Positions 30,791 through 40,271 of a stretch of DNA of 64,000 nt are shown piece after piece; positions within the stretch are counted from its first letter, which is position 1; each line of letters opens with the position of its first letter. Below the pieces are notes generated by a model, which was not told the DNA's origin, did not search any database, and worked only from the letters and a program-made list of their open reading frames with translations. This stretch comes from Zavarzinia aquatilis (GTDB lineage Bacteria; Pseudomonadota; Alphaproteobacteria; Zavarziniales; Zavarziniaceae). The stretch lies in the NCBI RefSeq assembly GCF_003173035.1, contig NZ_QGLE01000015.1, positions 20,290 through 84,289 of the forward strand. Direction: 5' to 3'. The position numbers were made by a program, and so were the translations under genes.

Positions 30791-30815
30791 GGCGCGGCGG
30801 ATCGGCCGCCGCGCC
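30791..30815 (+). terminator. hairpin between pirin and FMN reductase genes
   Basis: Perfect 10-bp stem GGCGCGGCGG (30791-30800) / CCGCCGCGCC (30806-30815), 5-base loop. No T-run; a terminator or processing signal. Confidence 0.45.
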
Positions 30816-30835
30816 GACTGAAGGGGGAATGAAGC

Positions 30836-31387
30836 ATGACCAAGATTCTCGCCATTTCCGGCAGCCTGCGCCGGGCATCGTTCAACACCGCCCTGGCCCG
30901 GGCCTTCGCCGCCCATGCCCCGGCGGGCACGACCGTCGAGGTCGCGACCCTGCACGGCATTCCGCTCTATGACGGCGACCTCGAGGCGGCGGAAGGGATT
31001 CCGCCGGCCGTGGCCGCCCTGGCGGCACAGATCGCGGCAGCGGACGGCCTGATCCTGTCGACGCCCGAATACAACAACGGGATGCCCGGCGTGTTCAAGA
31101 ATGCCATCGACTGGCTGTCGCGCGGCGGTGTCGCCGGCGGCAAGCTGTTCGCCGGAAAGCCGGTCGCCCTCGCGGGGGCCTCGCCCGGCGGCTTCGGCAC
31201 CATCCTGTCGCAGGCCCATTGGCTGCAGGTTCTGCGCGCGCTGGGCATGAGGCACTGGTCGGAGGGGCGCCTGATGGTCTCCCGCGCCGGCAAGGTCTTC
31301 GATGGCGAAGGCGCCCTGCTGGACGGCGAGGTTGCCGCCCAGCTCGGCCCCTATGTGGCCGGCTTTACCGCCTTCATCGGCAAGTAA
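30836..31387 (+). CDS. NADPH-dependent FMN reductase
   Basis: A 183-residue flavodoxin-fold reductase: FMN phosphate loop ISGSLRRASFNTAL, STPEYNNGMPGVFKNAIDWLSR, and the GASPGGFGT loop. It reduces FMN, quinones or other acceptors with NAD(P)H and often protects against oxidative stress. ATG preceded by AAGGGGG. Its stop is four bases from the convergent monooxygenase stop. Confidence 0.87.
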   Translation: MTKILAISGSLRRASFNTALARAFAAHAPAGTTVEVATLHGIPLYDGDLEAAEGIPPAVAALAAQIAAADGLILSTPEYNNGMPGVFKNAIDWLSRGGVAGGKLFAGKPVALAGASPGGFGTILSQAHWLQVLRALGMRHWSEGRLMVSRAGKVFDGEGALLDGEVAAQLGPYVAGFTAFIGK

Positions 31388-31391
31388 CCCC

Positions 31392-32894
31392 TCACGCCGC
31401 GGCCTTGGGCGCCGGCTGGGCGGGGGCCGAGGCCTTCGGCTTGCCGGCGAAGGCCAGCGCGCCATCGTCCAGCTTGCCGTAGCGCAGCGTCAGGATGTCG
31501 AGCAGATAGTTCTGATAAAGCTTCCACGGCCGCTTCGAGCCCTGACGCGGAAAATCCTGCAAGGCGCGCTGGACGTAGCCCGACGAGAAGTCGATGAAAG
31601 GCTCGGGCTTCACTTCGGGATCGGTCAGGCGCGGCGTCGCGCTCACGTAACCGTGGCGGTCCATGTGGTTCAGCAGGCGGCACACCCGCTCGGCCGTAAG
31701 ATCCGCCTTCAGGGTCCAGGAGGCATTGGTATAACCGAAGGCTGTGACCAGATTGGGCACATCGGAATACATCATGCCCCGGTAGTTATAGAGTTCGCTC
31801 GCCGCGACCTGCCGGCCGTCGACCGACAGCGCCATGCCGCCGAGGAACAGCAGCTTCAGCCCGGTCGCCGAGACGACGATATCCGCCTCCAGCTCCTCGC
31901 CCGACTTCAGGCGGATGCCCTTTTCGGTGAAACTCTCGATGTGATCGGTGACGACCGAGGCTTTCCCCGCGCGCAGCATCTTGAACAGATCGCCGTCCGG
32001 CACCAGGCAGACGCGCTGGTCCCACGGCTTGTAGGCCGGGGTGAAATGCTTCTCGACATCGAAATCCGGGCCGAGCTGGCGGCGGATGAGACCGATGATC
32101 TGCTGCTTCACCTTTTCCGGACGGCGGCGCGAGAGCTGGAAGAACAACATGCCAAGGCCGACGTTCTTCCACCGCGTGATGCCATAGGCCAGCCTGGCCG
32201 GCAGATATTTGCGCAACGTGTTCGCCAGCTTGTCCTCGCCCGGGCGGGAAATGACATAGGTCGGCGAGCGCTGCAGCATGGTGACATGGGCCGCGGTCTT
32301 GGCCATTTCCGGCACCAGGGTGACCGCCGTCGCGCCAGAGCCGATGATCACCACCTTCTTGCCCGCGTAATCGAGACCTTCCGGCCAGTGCTGGGGATGG
32401 ACGAAACGGCCCAGAAACGCTTCGCGTCCCGGAAAATCGGGGGTGAAGCCTTCGTCGTAATTGTAATAACCGCTGCAGCCGTAAAGGAAATTGCAGGTGA
32501 GGCGCAGGGTCTCGCCGGCCGCCGTCCTCTCTGCCTCGACCGTCCAGGCCGCGTCAGCCGAGGACCAGGCCGCCGACCTCACCTTGAGGCCGTAGCGGAT
32601 ATGGTCCTTGATGCCGCCATCCCGGGCCACTTCGGTCATGTAGCGCAGGATGGACGGGCCATCGGCGATCGCCTTGGCGTCGGTCCAGGGCTTGAAGGAA
32701 TAGCCGAGGGTATACATGTCGCTGTCCGAGCGGATGCCTGGATAGCGGAACAGATCCCAGGTACCGCCCAGCCGCTCCCGCCCCTCGAGAATGGCGTAGC
32801 TCTTGCCCGGGCAATAGGTCTTCAGGTGCCAGGCGGCCCCGATGCCGGACAGGCCGGCGCCCACGATCAACACATCGAAATGCTCGAGCGCCAT
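31392..32894 (-). CDS. flavin-containing Baeyer-Villiger monooxygenase (EthA-like)
   Basis: A 500-residue class B flavin monooxygenase that inserts oxygen next to a ketone using NADPH and FAD. FAD motif VGAGLSGIGAAWHL at 10-23; the BVMO fingerprint FLGRFVHPQHWP (F-x-G-x3-H-x3-WP); NADPH motif IIGSGATAVTLVPEM; conserved GGTWDLFRYPGIRSD. Closest in layout to EthA of Mycobacterium. Likely role: oxidation of ketones arising from alkane or terpenoid metabolism, given the hydrocarbon genes next door. A promoter with a perfect TATAAT lies upstream. Confidence 0.9.
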   Translation of the reverse strand: MALEHFDVLIVGAGLSGIGAAWHLKTYCPGKSYAILEGRERLGGTWDLFRYPGIRSDSDMYTLGYSFKPWTDAKAIADGPSILRYMTEVARDGGIKDHIRYGLKVRSAAWSSADAAWTVEAERTAAGETLRLTCNFLYGCSGYYNYDEGFTPDFPGREAFLGRFVHPQHWPEGLDYAGKKVVIIGSGATAVTLVPEMAKTAAHVTMLQRSPTYVISRPGEDKLANTLRKYLPARLAYGITRWKNVGLGMLFFQLSRRRPEKVKQQIIGLIRRQLGPDFDVEKHFTPAYKPWDQRVCLVPDGDLFKMLRAGKASVVTDHIESFTEKGIRLKSGEELEADIVVSATGLKLLFLGGMALSVDGRQVAASELYNYRGMMYSDVPNLVTAFGYTNASWTLKADLTAERVCRLLNHMDRHGYVSATPRLTDPEVKPEPFIDFSSGYVQRALQDFPRQGSKRPWKLYQNYLLDILTLRYGKLDDGALAFAGKPKASAPAQPAPKAAA

Positions 32895-33013
32895 CGGCTC
32901 TCCCCCAGCAAAGGACCGCGGGCCGCGCCGCCCGCAAGGTCTCGTCCATGCCCCAGATCGGGCAAGCCCCGTGATCCGGGGTCTTCGCGCGGCCGATGGG
33001 CCGTCGCCGGGGT

Positions 33014-33041
33014 ATTATAGGCAAACTTTGGTCAGTTGAAA
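33014..33041 (-). promoter_or_regulatory. putative promoter of the Baeyer-Villiger monooxygenase gene
   Basis: Minus-strand TATAAT (33019-33014) with TTTCAA (33041-33036) 16 bases upstream, about 120 bases before the monooxygenase start. Confidence 0.4.
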
Positions 33042-33060
33042 TAGATTAATTCCAACCCCG

Positions 33061-35706
33061 TCAATGCAGCAGGCCCGACTGGCGCGCGATCTGCACCGCA
33101 TGGGTGCGGTTGCGGGCATTCAGCTTCTTGGTGATGTTGCGCATGTGCCATTTCACCGTCTCTTCCGACAGCACGAGGGCTTCGGCGATGTCGCGGTTGG
33201 TCAGGCCCTGCGAAATCAGGGTCAGCACATGCCCCTCGCGGTGGGACAGGCCGTTGAGGCCATTGCCCGCGCCGACATCCGGCAGCACGAAATCGGGCAC
33301 CGGCGCCGCCTGACGCTCGATCAGCCCGCCGAGCAGGTAATCCTCGTCGATGACCGAACGGCGGAAGCCGGCCTGAGCCGCGGTCAGTTTCGCCTGGGTG
33401 GCAAGACGCCGGCTTTCCGCCATGTCGCCCGACTGGGCCTGCGCCCCGGCGGCAAGGCAGAGCGCGGAAATCTCCAGCCTCACCTGGCCGGTCGAACGAA
33501 CCCGGTTCAGCAGGGTGGCGACCAGACGCGACGCCCGCCCGACATCGCCCCGCGCCAGCGACAGCCGCGCCTGGGTCAGCTGGCGCATGTCCAGGGAAGC
33601 GGCGAAATCCTCGGTCGTCGGCTGCGACAGGCCCATTTCCTGATCGACCTGGAACGCCTCGTCCAGCCGGCCGACACGGATGAGGCAGGTCGCCATCTCG
33701 CCGCCCAGCAGGTCGACGAGGCGCGGCAATCCCGCCTGCTGGGCAAGAGCGATGGAGCGGCGCAGGATCGACAGCGCCTCCTCGACCTGTCCTGAAGGGA
33801 GGGCAAGCCGCGCCAGCACCCGGCTGGCGCTTTCCCCCAGTTCGACCGTGACATGGCCCAGCGCCGCCTCGCCCGCCTCGTCCATCGACTGCCGCGCTTC
33901 CTCGAGCCGGTTCGCCTCGTAATGAGCCTCGGCGAGGCAGACCGACATCAATTCCCGCACGAAACCAACGGGACGTATGTCCACGTCGTGATTTTCGAGC
34001 GTCAGCCTCGAATGCTCGATCACATCGCCGAGCTTGCCCTCGTAGAGCGCGAGCCTCGCCTTGACCACCGCGTACCAGCCATAGGCATAGGGGGCCTGAC
34101 TGCGGACCACGACCTCTTCCGATTGCTCGAGAAGACGCCGCGTTTCGCGCGGCCGGCCGAGGGCGAGAGCGGTGTAGGCATTGGCGATGAGGATCGAGGC
34201 CTGTTCCATGAAACCCGTGCGGGTCCATTTGCGATCGAAGGCCCGGAACAGCTTGCCGGCGACGGTATAGCGGTCAGACGCCGTCGCCGCGATGGCCCGG
34301 ATCATGTCGCAGGTCGACAGGGTCTCGGCCGCCTGTTCCTCGGTGATCTTGTCGAGGTTGAGGGCGGCCTGGACGTCGTTCTCGACGCTGGACAGCAGGC
34401 GCCCGGCCTCGGCGTGGCGCTGGCGGAAGGTGAAGGCCCAGGCCAGACCGATCTTCAGCGACGGATAGCGGTCGATGATCTCGCCCGGCAGATTGCTGAT
34501 CCAGCGCTGCACCGTCGCATGTTCGCCGCGATTGAGCGCGATGTCCGTCAGTCGGTCGGAAGCGAAGGCGGCGGCCCGCTCGTGGTCGCCCGCGCGCAGG
34601 GCATGTTCGACGGCGAGTTCGATTTCCCCCGCGTCGTGGAACCAGGTGCTGGCCGCCGACAGCAGGCGTTTCTTTTCGCCCGGGTGGTCGACCTCGAGCC
34701 GGGATTCCAAGAACTCGCGGAACAGGGCGTGATACTTGAACCAGCGCCGCTGACGGTCGAGGGGGATCAGCAACAGATGGCGATCCTCAATTTCCGCGAG
34801 CAGGGCGCGGGCATTTTCGAGCCCGGTCAAAGCGGTGCAGAGTTCGGGCGAGAACATGTCGAGGGGCGAGGTCGCGAGCAGGAGCCGCCGCACATCGGGC
34901 TGCTGCAGGTCGAGGGTGACTTCGCACAGGTAGCGCGAAACCTCGATATCGGTGCCCGAAAACTCGTCGATGAAGCGGGCCGGGCTTTCCGAGGCTTCGA
35001 GGGCGAGGCCCGCCATCTGCAGCATGGCCGCCCAGCCACCCGCGCGCTGGCGCAATTGCTCGGCCTGGTCGGGCGCGATTTCGCGCTTGCAGATATTGCC
35101 CAGCAGACGCTGCGTCTCGGCATCGCTGAGCGCGAGATCGCCTTCCCGCAGGACGAGGACAGTGCCGGCCAGCCTGGCCTTGGCGAGGGCCATGGGCAGG
35201 GCGATGCGGCTGCTGATCACCAGCTGGAAGCCTTCCGGCGCCTGGGCCGCGAGGCGCCCGATCGCCCGATGGATATTGGCGTTGGTGACGACATGGAAAT
35301 CGTCGATGAAGAGCGCGGCCGGCCGCTCGCTGAAATCATGGGACAGCAGCCGGTCGACCACCTCCTCGATTTCCTGCAGCTCGCCGGAGCCAAGAACGAC
35401 GGATTGACGGCACAGGCCCGGGAAGGCCCCGATCACCAGCGAGGCGAAGCGTCCCGGTTCGTCGTCGAGCGCGTCGAGCGATAGCCACGCCGTGCGCCAG
35501 CCCTGTTCGCTGCGCAATTCGAGCCATTGCCGCATGACCGTCGATTTGCCGTAACCGGGCGGTGCCTCGAGCACGATCGCCTGCATGTCGCCGGCCTCGG
35601 CCGAAAGTCGCGCCAGCAATCCGTCCCGCCGTACTGTCCATTGCTGCAGCGGTGTCGGCCGCGCCTTGGCGGTCCTGACCAGTGACGGCGGCGTTTTCGT
35701 CCCCAT
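33061..35706 (-). CDS. MalT-like LuxR-family regulator with STAND ATPase
   Basis: A large (about 881-residue) MalT/AlkS-type activator. An N-terminal P-loop ATPase (Walker A APPGYGKSTVMRQW near residue 60, Walker B ALFIDDFHVV), a long TPR-like helical sensor region (about 330-800) and a C-terminal LuxR helix-turn-helix (LSHREGHVLTLISQGLTNRD, SEETVKWHMRNITKKL). ATP and an inducer drive oligomerisation in this family. It follows the DUF1302 gene but is separated from it by an intrinsic terminator. AlkS-type relatives control alkane genes, so the CYP153 region is the natural target. Start at the ATG with GGGGGAAA upstream; 35736 is an alternative. Confidence 0.87.
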   Translation of the reverse strand: MGTKTPPSLVRTAKARPTPLQQWTVRRDGLLARLSAEAGDMQAIVLEAPPGYGKSTVMRQWLELRSEQGWRTAWLSLDALDDEPGRFASLVIGAFPGLCRQSVVLGSGELQEIEEVVDRLLSHDFSERPAALFIDDFHVVTNANIHRAIGRLAAQAPEGFQLVISSRIALPMALAKARLAGTVLVLREGDLALSDAETQRLLGNICKREIAPDQAEQLRQRAGGWAAMLQMAGLALEASESPARFIDEFSGTDIEVSRYLCEVTLDLQQPDVRRLLLATSPLDMFSPELCTALTGLENARALLAEIEDRHLLLIPLDRQRRWFKYHALFREFLESRLEVDHPGEKKRLLSAASTWFHDAGEIELAVEHALRAGDHERAAAFASDRLTDIALNRGEHATVQRWISNLPGEIIDRYPSLKIGLAWAFTFRQRHAEAGRLLSSVENDVQAALNLDKITEEQAAETLSTCDMIRAIAATASDRYTVAGKLFRAFDRKWTRTGFMEQASILIANAYTALALGRPRETRRLLEQSEEVVVRSQAPYAYGWYAVVKARLALYEGKLGDVIEHSRLTLENHDVDIRPVGFVRELMSVCLAEAHYEANRLEEARQSMDEAGEAALGHVTVELGESASRVLARLALPSGQVEEALSILRRSIALAQQAGLPRLVDLLGGEMATCLIRVGRLDEAFQVDQEMGLSQPTTEDFAASLDMRQLTQARLSLARGDVGRASRLVATLLNRVRSTGQVRLEISALCLAAGAQAQSGDMAESRRLATQAKLTAAQAGFRRSVIDEDYLLGGLIERQAAPVPDFVLPDVGAGNGLNGLSHREGHVLTLISQGLTNRDIAEALVLSEETVKWHMRNITKKLNARNRTHAVQIARQSGLLH

Positions 35707-35792
35707 CTGTTTCCCCCGAACCATCGTGCCCGGCATTGGTGCCGATGCTTTATTGATTCATTCCTATAATTACCGCGTTTCGCCCCGTATTC

Positions 35793-35833
35793 AAAAAAAA
35801 GGGGAGGAGGTGTGGAGGTCGCTCCTCCTCCCC
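35793..35833 (-). terminator. intrinsic terminator after the DUF1302 gene
   Basis: 10-bp stem with arms GGGGAGGAGG (35801-35810) and CTCCTCCCC (35825-35833), followed on the minus strand by eight T residues (35793-35800). It ends the RND-DUF1329-Ycf48-DUF1302 transcript. Confidence 0.8.
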
Positions 35834-35864
35834 GAGTACCGGCTGGGGGGCCGGGGACTGAACG

Positions 35865-37754
35865 CTAGAACTGATAGGTCACGCGAAGCGCGAGTTCGTC
35901 GAGATAGTCGACGAGGGCGATGGCGGACCGGCCGTCCTCCGGGGCGACGACGATGTTGGCGTAGATATTGGCTTCCCACTTGTCGTTGGGCTTCCAGCGC
36001 AACCCCGGCTGGAAGAACCAGCCGCCGTCGATCTCGTAGAGCACCGCCCATTCGAATTTCCATTCGAGCGAAGGCGAGGGCTGGAAACCGGCGAAGGCGA
36101 TGGCCGCCGAATAGTCGACGCCCTTCGGGGTCGTGGTCGCCGTCGAGTTGTAGCCCGACAGGTGGCGGGTTTTGACATCGAAGATGTCGGAGCCGTTCTT
36201 ATACATGAACTGCAGCACGAGATAGGCTGCCGGGAAATCCTCGCTCCAGCGGTGCCACTTCTCGAACACCGCGGCGAAGGACCACTGGTCTTCCTTGATG
36301 AAGTCCTGGCCCAGGGTCGGGTTGGTGAAGGTGCGATCCGGCGTATAGGTGACCTCGACGCGGCCGATCAGCTGTTCGAGGAACGAGCCGGGTTCGCCGT
36401 CGAAGACATAGTTCACGCTGGCGCCGAACACATTCTCGTAGGGGAAGACATTTTCTATATGGCCGCGCAGACCGCCCGAGAGCCAGAAGAACGTATCGAG
36501 CTCGCCCCGGGCGAGCGCGTCGCTCTCGCCGACGTTATAGGCGGTCACTGCGCCGGTCGCCGGCTGGAAGTCGTCGATCGCGGCATTGAGGCCCTGGGTG
36601 CCGTCGAGCCGGACCGAATTGGAGTACCAATACCATTCCTCCTGGCTCTTCACGCCGTTCTTCTGGTCGACCTCGAACGGGGTCTCGGCCAGGGTCGCGC
36701 CCGAGCCGGGCAGCACCGGCAGGTCCCTGTTCACGCCCGACTTGGTCCAGCGGAGCACGCCGTCCGGGTTATGCCGCGAGACGGCGATGAACTGCAGGCC
36801 GAGATTGCCGAGCTGGGCGCGGATGCGACCGCCGACATTCCACAGGTCGTCGGCATAGCCCTTATAGCGCTCGTGCACCGTGAACTGGTCGGGCACCACG
36901 TTGTAGGGTGTCGACGGATTGGGATAGAGCGACGGCTCGAACTTCTGCACGAAACCTTCGACTTCCCATTCCGAATTGATCTGATAGGACGCACGGACGC
37001 CGAGCGCGGGCACACGCTTGTCGCCATATTCCTCGATCGCCGGCTCTAAGATCAGATGGCGCCGGTAGTCGAGGCCGGCGGGCACGTCCATGACGCGGAA
37101 GAAAATAGCCTCGCCCCAGGCGATCTGCTGGTTGCCCATGCGGACGAACAGTGGACCGTTGGTGTAGTCGACCGTCGCCACCGGCAGGTCGATCATGAAA
37201 TCCTTCTCGGCATATTCGAGCGGGGTGCCGCCGCCGCCGCTGCGCATCTGCGTCTCGAAGAAATTCGTGTCCGAATTGTCGTCGTAGGCGTTCCAGTCGT
37301 AGTAACCGCGAACGGTCAGGCGCGCGCTCCAGTTGGCGTCGATCGCCGCCGCCATGTTCACTTCGACACGGGTCGCGAACAGGTTGAAGTCGTTCTTCGC
37401 CGTGCGCACGTCACGCCGCCCGGTCGGCGGCAGCGTCGCGGCCGAGCCGAACAGCGGCTGGGTCACGTCCGTCACCGTCGGCAGGCCGAGGCTGCCGAGC
37501 AACCCGTTCAGCCCGGCGACGCTCGACAGGTTAAGCCCGAGCGGCTCGAGCGGCACGTCCTGGCCGTTGAACGGGTTGCCGTGATTGTTGGCCTGATTTT
37601 CCCTGTCGCTCAGCTTGATCGCCATTTCCTGGCGGATGAAGCCGGAGATCGAGAAGTCGATGGCGAGCGCGGGAACGACGAGGCCGAGCATGGCCCCGCC
37701 GATGATGCTGCCCGTGACGATGCCGGCGGTGCCGGTCTGTTTTTTTCTGGACAT
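35865..37754 (-). CDS. DUF1302 family outer-membrane protein
   Basis: A 629-residue exported protein. A signal peptide (SIIGGAMLGLVVPALA) ends near residue 32; the rest is rich in alternating aromatic/polar beta-strands and ends in the outer-membrane signature ...LRVTYQF with terminal Phe. DUF1302 members form barrels that occur next to DUF1329, Ycf48-like and RND genes in hydrophobic-compound degraders. The likely role is passage of a hydrophobic substrate across the outer membrane; this is inference from context. The start has GGGGGGAAA upstream. Confidence 0.85.
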   Translation of the reverse strand: MSRKKQTGTAGIVTGSIIGGAMLGLVVPALAIDFSISGFIRQEMAIKLSDRENQANNHGNPFNGQDVPLEPLGLNLSSVAGLNGLLGSLGLPTVTDVTQPLFGSAATLPPTGRRDVRTAKNDFNLFATRVEVNMAAAIDANWSARLTVRGYYDWNAYDDNSDTNFFETQMRSGGGGTPLEYAEKDFMIDLPVATVDYTNGPLFVRMGNQQIAWGEAIFFRVMDVPAGLDYRRHLILEPAIEEYGDKRVPALGVRASYQINSEWEVEGFVQKFEPSLYPNPSTPYNVVPDQFTVHERYKGYADDLWNVGGRIRAQLGNLGLQFIAVSRHNPDGVLRWTKSGVNRDLPVLPGSGATLAETPFEVDQKNGVKSQEEWYWYSNSVRLDGTQGLNAAIDDFQPATGAVTAYNVGESDALARGELDTFFWLSGGLRGHIENVFPYENVFGASVNYVFDGEPGSFLEQLIGRVEVTYTPDRTFTNPTLGQDFIKEDQWSFAAVFEKWHRWSEDFPAAYLVLQFMYKNGSDIFDVKTRHLSGYNSTATTTPKGVDYSAAIAFAGFQPSPSLEWKFEWAVLYEIDGGWFFQPGLRWKPNDKWEANIYANIVVAPEDGRSAIALVDYLDELALRVTYQF

Positions 37755-37786
37755 GGTTTCCCCCCCTGGTCGTCGGACGACCGGCT

Positions 37787-38755
37787 TCAGTTCTGTTCGA
37801 CGCGCGCGATACGCCCGGTGTGACCGCCCACGAGCCAGCCGCTGCCCTTGGCGGCCATCGCCGGCTGATACCAGGTGGTGGAGATGTCGCCGGCGACGAG
37901 CGGCGTCAGCTTCGTCGCCTCGTCGGTCGCGACCAGCATGGTGCGCATACCGGTGATCAGGGTCTTGCCATCCTCGCCCCGCGCGATACCGAGAAGGTTG
38001 GCCGTGCTGCCACTGTCGACGGCTTCCCAGGTCGCCCCGTGATCGTGAGTGCGCAGCACCTTGCCGTTCTGGCCGACGGCATAGCCGATGCCGCTCGTCT
38101 CGATCTTCAGATCGAACAGCGAGGCGGTACCGACATGGACGACATCCCAGGTCGCGCCGCCGTCCTTCGAGCGCATGATCAGCTCGAATTCTCCGACCAC
38201 GGTCATGGTGCCGTCGGTGTCGATGCTGGCGCTGTAGAGATGCGGCTCGAAGCCCTGGTCATTGGTGCGCGACCAGTCGAAGTCGATCTTCTTCCAGGTC
38301 TGACCGGTGTCGGACGAGACAAGGATGGTGCCGAAGGCGCCGACGGTGATCGCCCGTCCGGCATCGTTGGCATCGACCGAGAACAGCCGGGCATCGGTGC
38401 CGGCGTCGACCTTGGCCCAGCCCTTGGCGTCGCGCCGCAGCATCACGCCCTGCTGGCCGACCACGAGGGCGACATCGTTGTTCAGCGTGCAGCCGAGATA
38501 GGCACTGGCGCTGTTGATGTCGGTCACGCGCTGCCAGGTCTGGCCCGCGTCCGCGCTGGTGAACAGCAGATTGGGCACGCCCGCCGCCAGCCGTTCGTTG
38601 CCACTCGCCGACAGGCAGAAGATCGCCTCATGCGTCGTGCCCTGCCGCACCGTATCGAGTGCCGGGGTCGCCCCCGCGAGCGCCACGCCCGCCGCCAGCA
38701 GACTGCCCGCCGCCGCGACGAGGCCGATCACCCTGCCTCCGATCCTGCTTCCCAT
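37787..38755 (-). CDS. Ycf48/Hcf136-like beta-propeller protein (exported)
   Basis: A 322-residue protein with a signal peptide (VIGLVAAAGSLLAAGVALAG) and repeated propeller blades of the form FGTILVSSDTGQTWKKI, ELIMRSKDGGATWDVV, GKVLRTHDHGATWEAV. In cyanobacteria Ycf48 helps assemble photosystem II; here, with no photosynthesis genes, it is probably a periplasmic scaffold for the neighbouring RND exporter and DUF1302/1329 proteins. It lies 32 bases upstream of the DUF1302 gene in the same operon. Confidence 0.82.
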   Translation of the reverse strand: MGSRIGGRVIGLVAAAGSLLAAGVALAGATPALDTVRQGTTHEAIFCLSASGNERLAAGVPNLLFTSADAGQTWQRVTDINSASAYLGCTLNNDVALVVGQQGVMLRRDAKGWAKVDAGTDARLFSVDANDAGRAITVGAFGTILVSSDTGQTWKKIDFDWSRTNDQGFEPHLYSASIDTDGTMTVVGEFELIMRSKDGGATWDVVHVGTASLFDLKIETSGIGYAVGQNGKVLRTHDHGATWEAVDSGSTANLLGIARGEDGKTLITGMRTMLVATDEATKLTPLVAGDISTTWYQPAMAAKGSGWLVGGHTGRIARVEQN

Positions 38756-38839
38756 GTCCCGTTACCCCTGTTTCCGCCCTGTCGGGCCGGCGATCGCTGT
38801 CGCCGGCCCATCTTTCTTATGGTGAGGTCCGACCGAGGA

Positions 38840-40219
38840 TCAGGCGCCGAGACGCCGGATCGCCTGGATGGTCAGATACTGGTCGTGGATGCCGTCGCCC
38901 TGGTTGAAGCCGGACTTGTAGCCGCCGGCAATTTCCTTGGCCTTCAGCGCGCGGCTCATGCGGTTCGACTGGATGTCGTGGCAGGTGAAGTGACCCCACG
39001 ACCAATGCACGTGGTCGCCGTCCATCACCTTGTTCTTGCCGGTGTCGTAGAGGCTGAACGCCGGCTCGAACGACTTCCACATCTCGCCGCGACGGTCGTA
39101 GGTCAGATAGGCGATGAACATCATGTTACGGGTGTCGACATAGACGCGCTTCTTGCCGACCGGGGCCCGCGGGTAACCCGTCGGCTCGCACTCGATCACC
39201 AGCACTTCGGGGCAGAGTTCCATGTTGGAGAGCCAGAAGGTCTGATCCTTCGGGCCGCCGTGCGCCGGCTTTTCCCAGTTCGGATCGTCACCCGCCCAGT
39301 TCTCGGAAACGGCGCCGAGATGCGGCTTGGTCTCGATCACCTTGTAGTTGCCCCAGGTCAGCATCGGGTCGCCCGCGGCCCAGGCGTCCGACAGGAAGAT
39401 GGTGACGCCCGGCACCAGCGGCTCGAAACGCTGGTTGGTCGGGAAGCGGCGCTCGCGCTTGAAGGCCGGCAGGTAACCGAACAGATCCGGGAACTGGGTC
39501 TGGTCGTAGTACCATTCGTTCAGGAACGAGGTGCCGCGCACGTCGTTGGGCGTCAGGAACCACACCGACTGGTACCGGTTACGGTCCTTCTTGCCCTGCC
39601 AGTACGGGCCTTCCGGATTGTTCAGCAGGCCCGTGGTGTTCTGCTCGCACCAGCAGAAGTCATACTGGTAGGAAACCGAGCCGGACGGCGAGATGTCCCA
39701 GTCCTTGATCGCGTAGAGCGTCTGGTCGTGACGGCCCCAGGACAGCGTGATGTTGGCGAAGGCCTCGAGGCCGTCCTTCGAATCGGGGAAGGGGTTGCCG
39801 CCGATCCAGGGATCGCCGTTCTCGATCACGACGTTGCCCTTGGCGTCGAACTTGGCCTTGCCCTTGTTGCTGAGCGTGGCCTCGAGATACTTGTGCGGGA
39901 ACATGCGGGTCACGTCCGTCGTCGTCTTCACGATGCGGATCTTGCGGCCCATCTCCTTCACCTGCTTGTAGGCGATGGGGTCGAGCAGGTCCTTCACGAT
40001 GTCGACATTGTTGGCGTCGACGATATCGCCGGTCTTGATCTTGCCCTTGGTGTAGGCGTCGATCGAGAGCAGCTCTTCCGGATAGACCTTGGAGATATCG
40101 CCCGACCGCGCGATCTCCGGCCAGAGCGCCGTCAGCATCCCGAGCGAGAGCCCGGCCTTGGCCGACTTGTCCATGAACTGGCGACGGGTATAGCCCTTGT
40201 CGAACTTGGTGATATGCAT
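38840..40219 (-). CDS. DUF1329 family protein with Tat-like signal
   Basis: A 459-residue DUF1329 protein. The N-terminus carries a twin-arginine motif (TRRQFMDKSAKAGLSLGML), suggesting folded export by Tat. The body is beta-rich with conserved Trp/Tyr (QYDFCWCEQN, FLNEWYYDQTQFPDLFG), consistent with the LolA/LolB-like fold proposed for this family, which could bind a lipid or hydrophobic substrate in the periplasm. It lies between the RND exporter and the Ycf48-like gene, the usual arrangement. Confidence 0.85.
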   Translation of the reverse strand: MHITKFDKGYTRRQFMDKSAKAGLSLGMLTALWPEIARSGDISKVYPEELLSIDAYTKGKIKTGDIVDANNVDIVKDLLDPIAYKQVKEMGRKIRIVKTTTDVTRMFPHKYLEATLSNKGKAKFDAKGNVVIENGDPWIGGNPFPDSKDGLEAFANITLSWGRHDQTLYAIKDWDISPSGSVSYQYDFCWCEQNTTGLLNNPEGPYWQGKKDRNRYQSVWFLTPNDVRGTSFLNEWYYDQTQFPDLFGYLPAFKRERRFPTNQRFEPLVPGVTIFLSDAWAAGDPMLTWGNYKVIETKPHLGAVSENWAGDDPNWEKPAHGGPKDQTFWLSNMELCPEVLVIECEPTGYPRAPVGKKRVYVDTRNMMFIAYLTYDRRGEMWKSFEPAFSLYDTGKNKVMDGDHVHWSWGHFTCHDIQSNRMSRALKAKEIAGGYKSGFNQGDGIHDQYLTIQAIRRLGA

Positions 40220-40271
40220 TGCTCTTCCTCCCGGACTGGGTTTTCTGGTTGGTTCTTGTTTTACGCTCGGG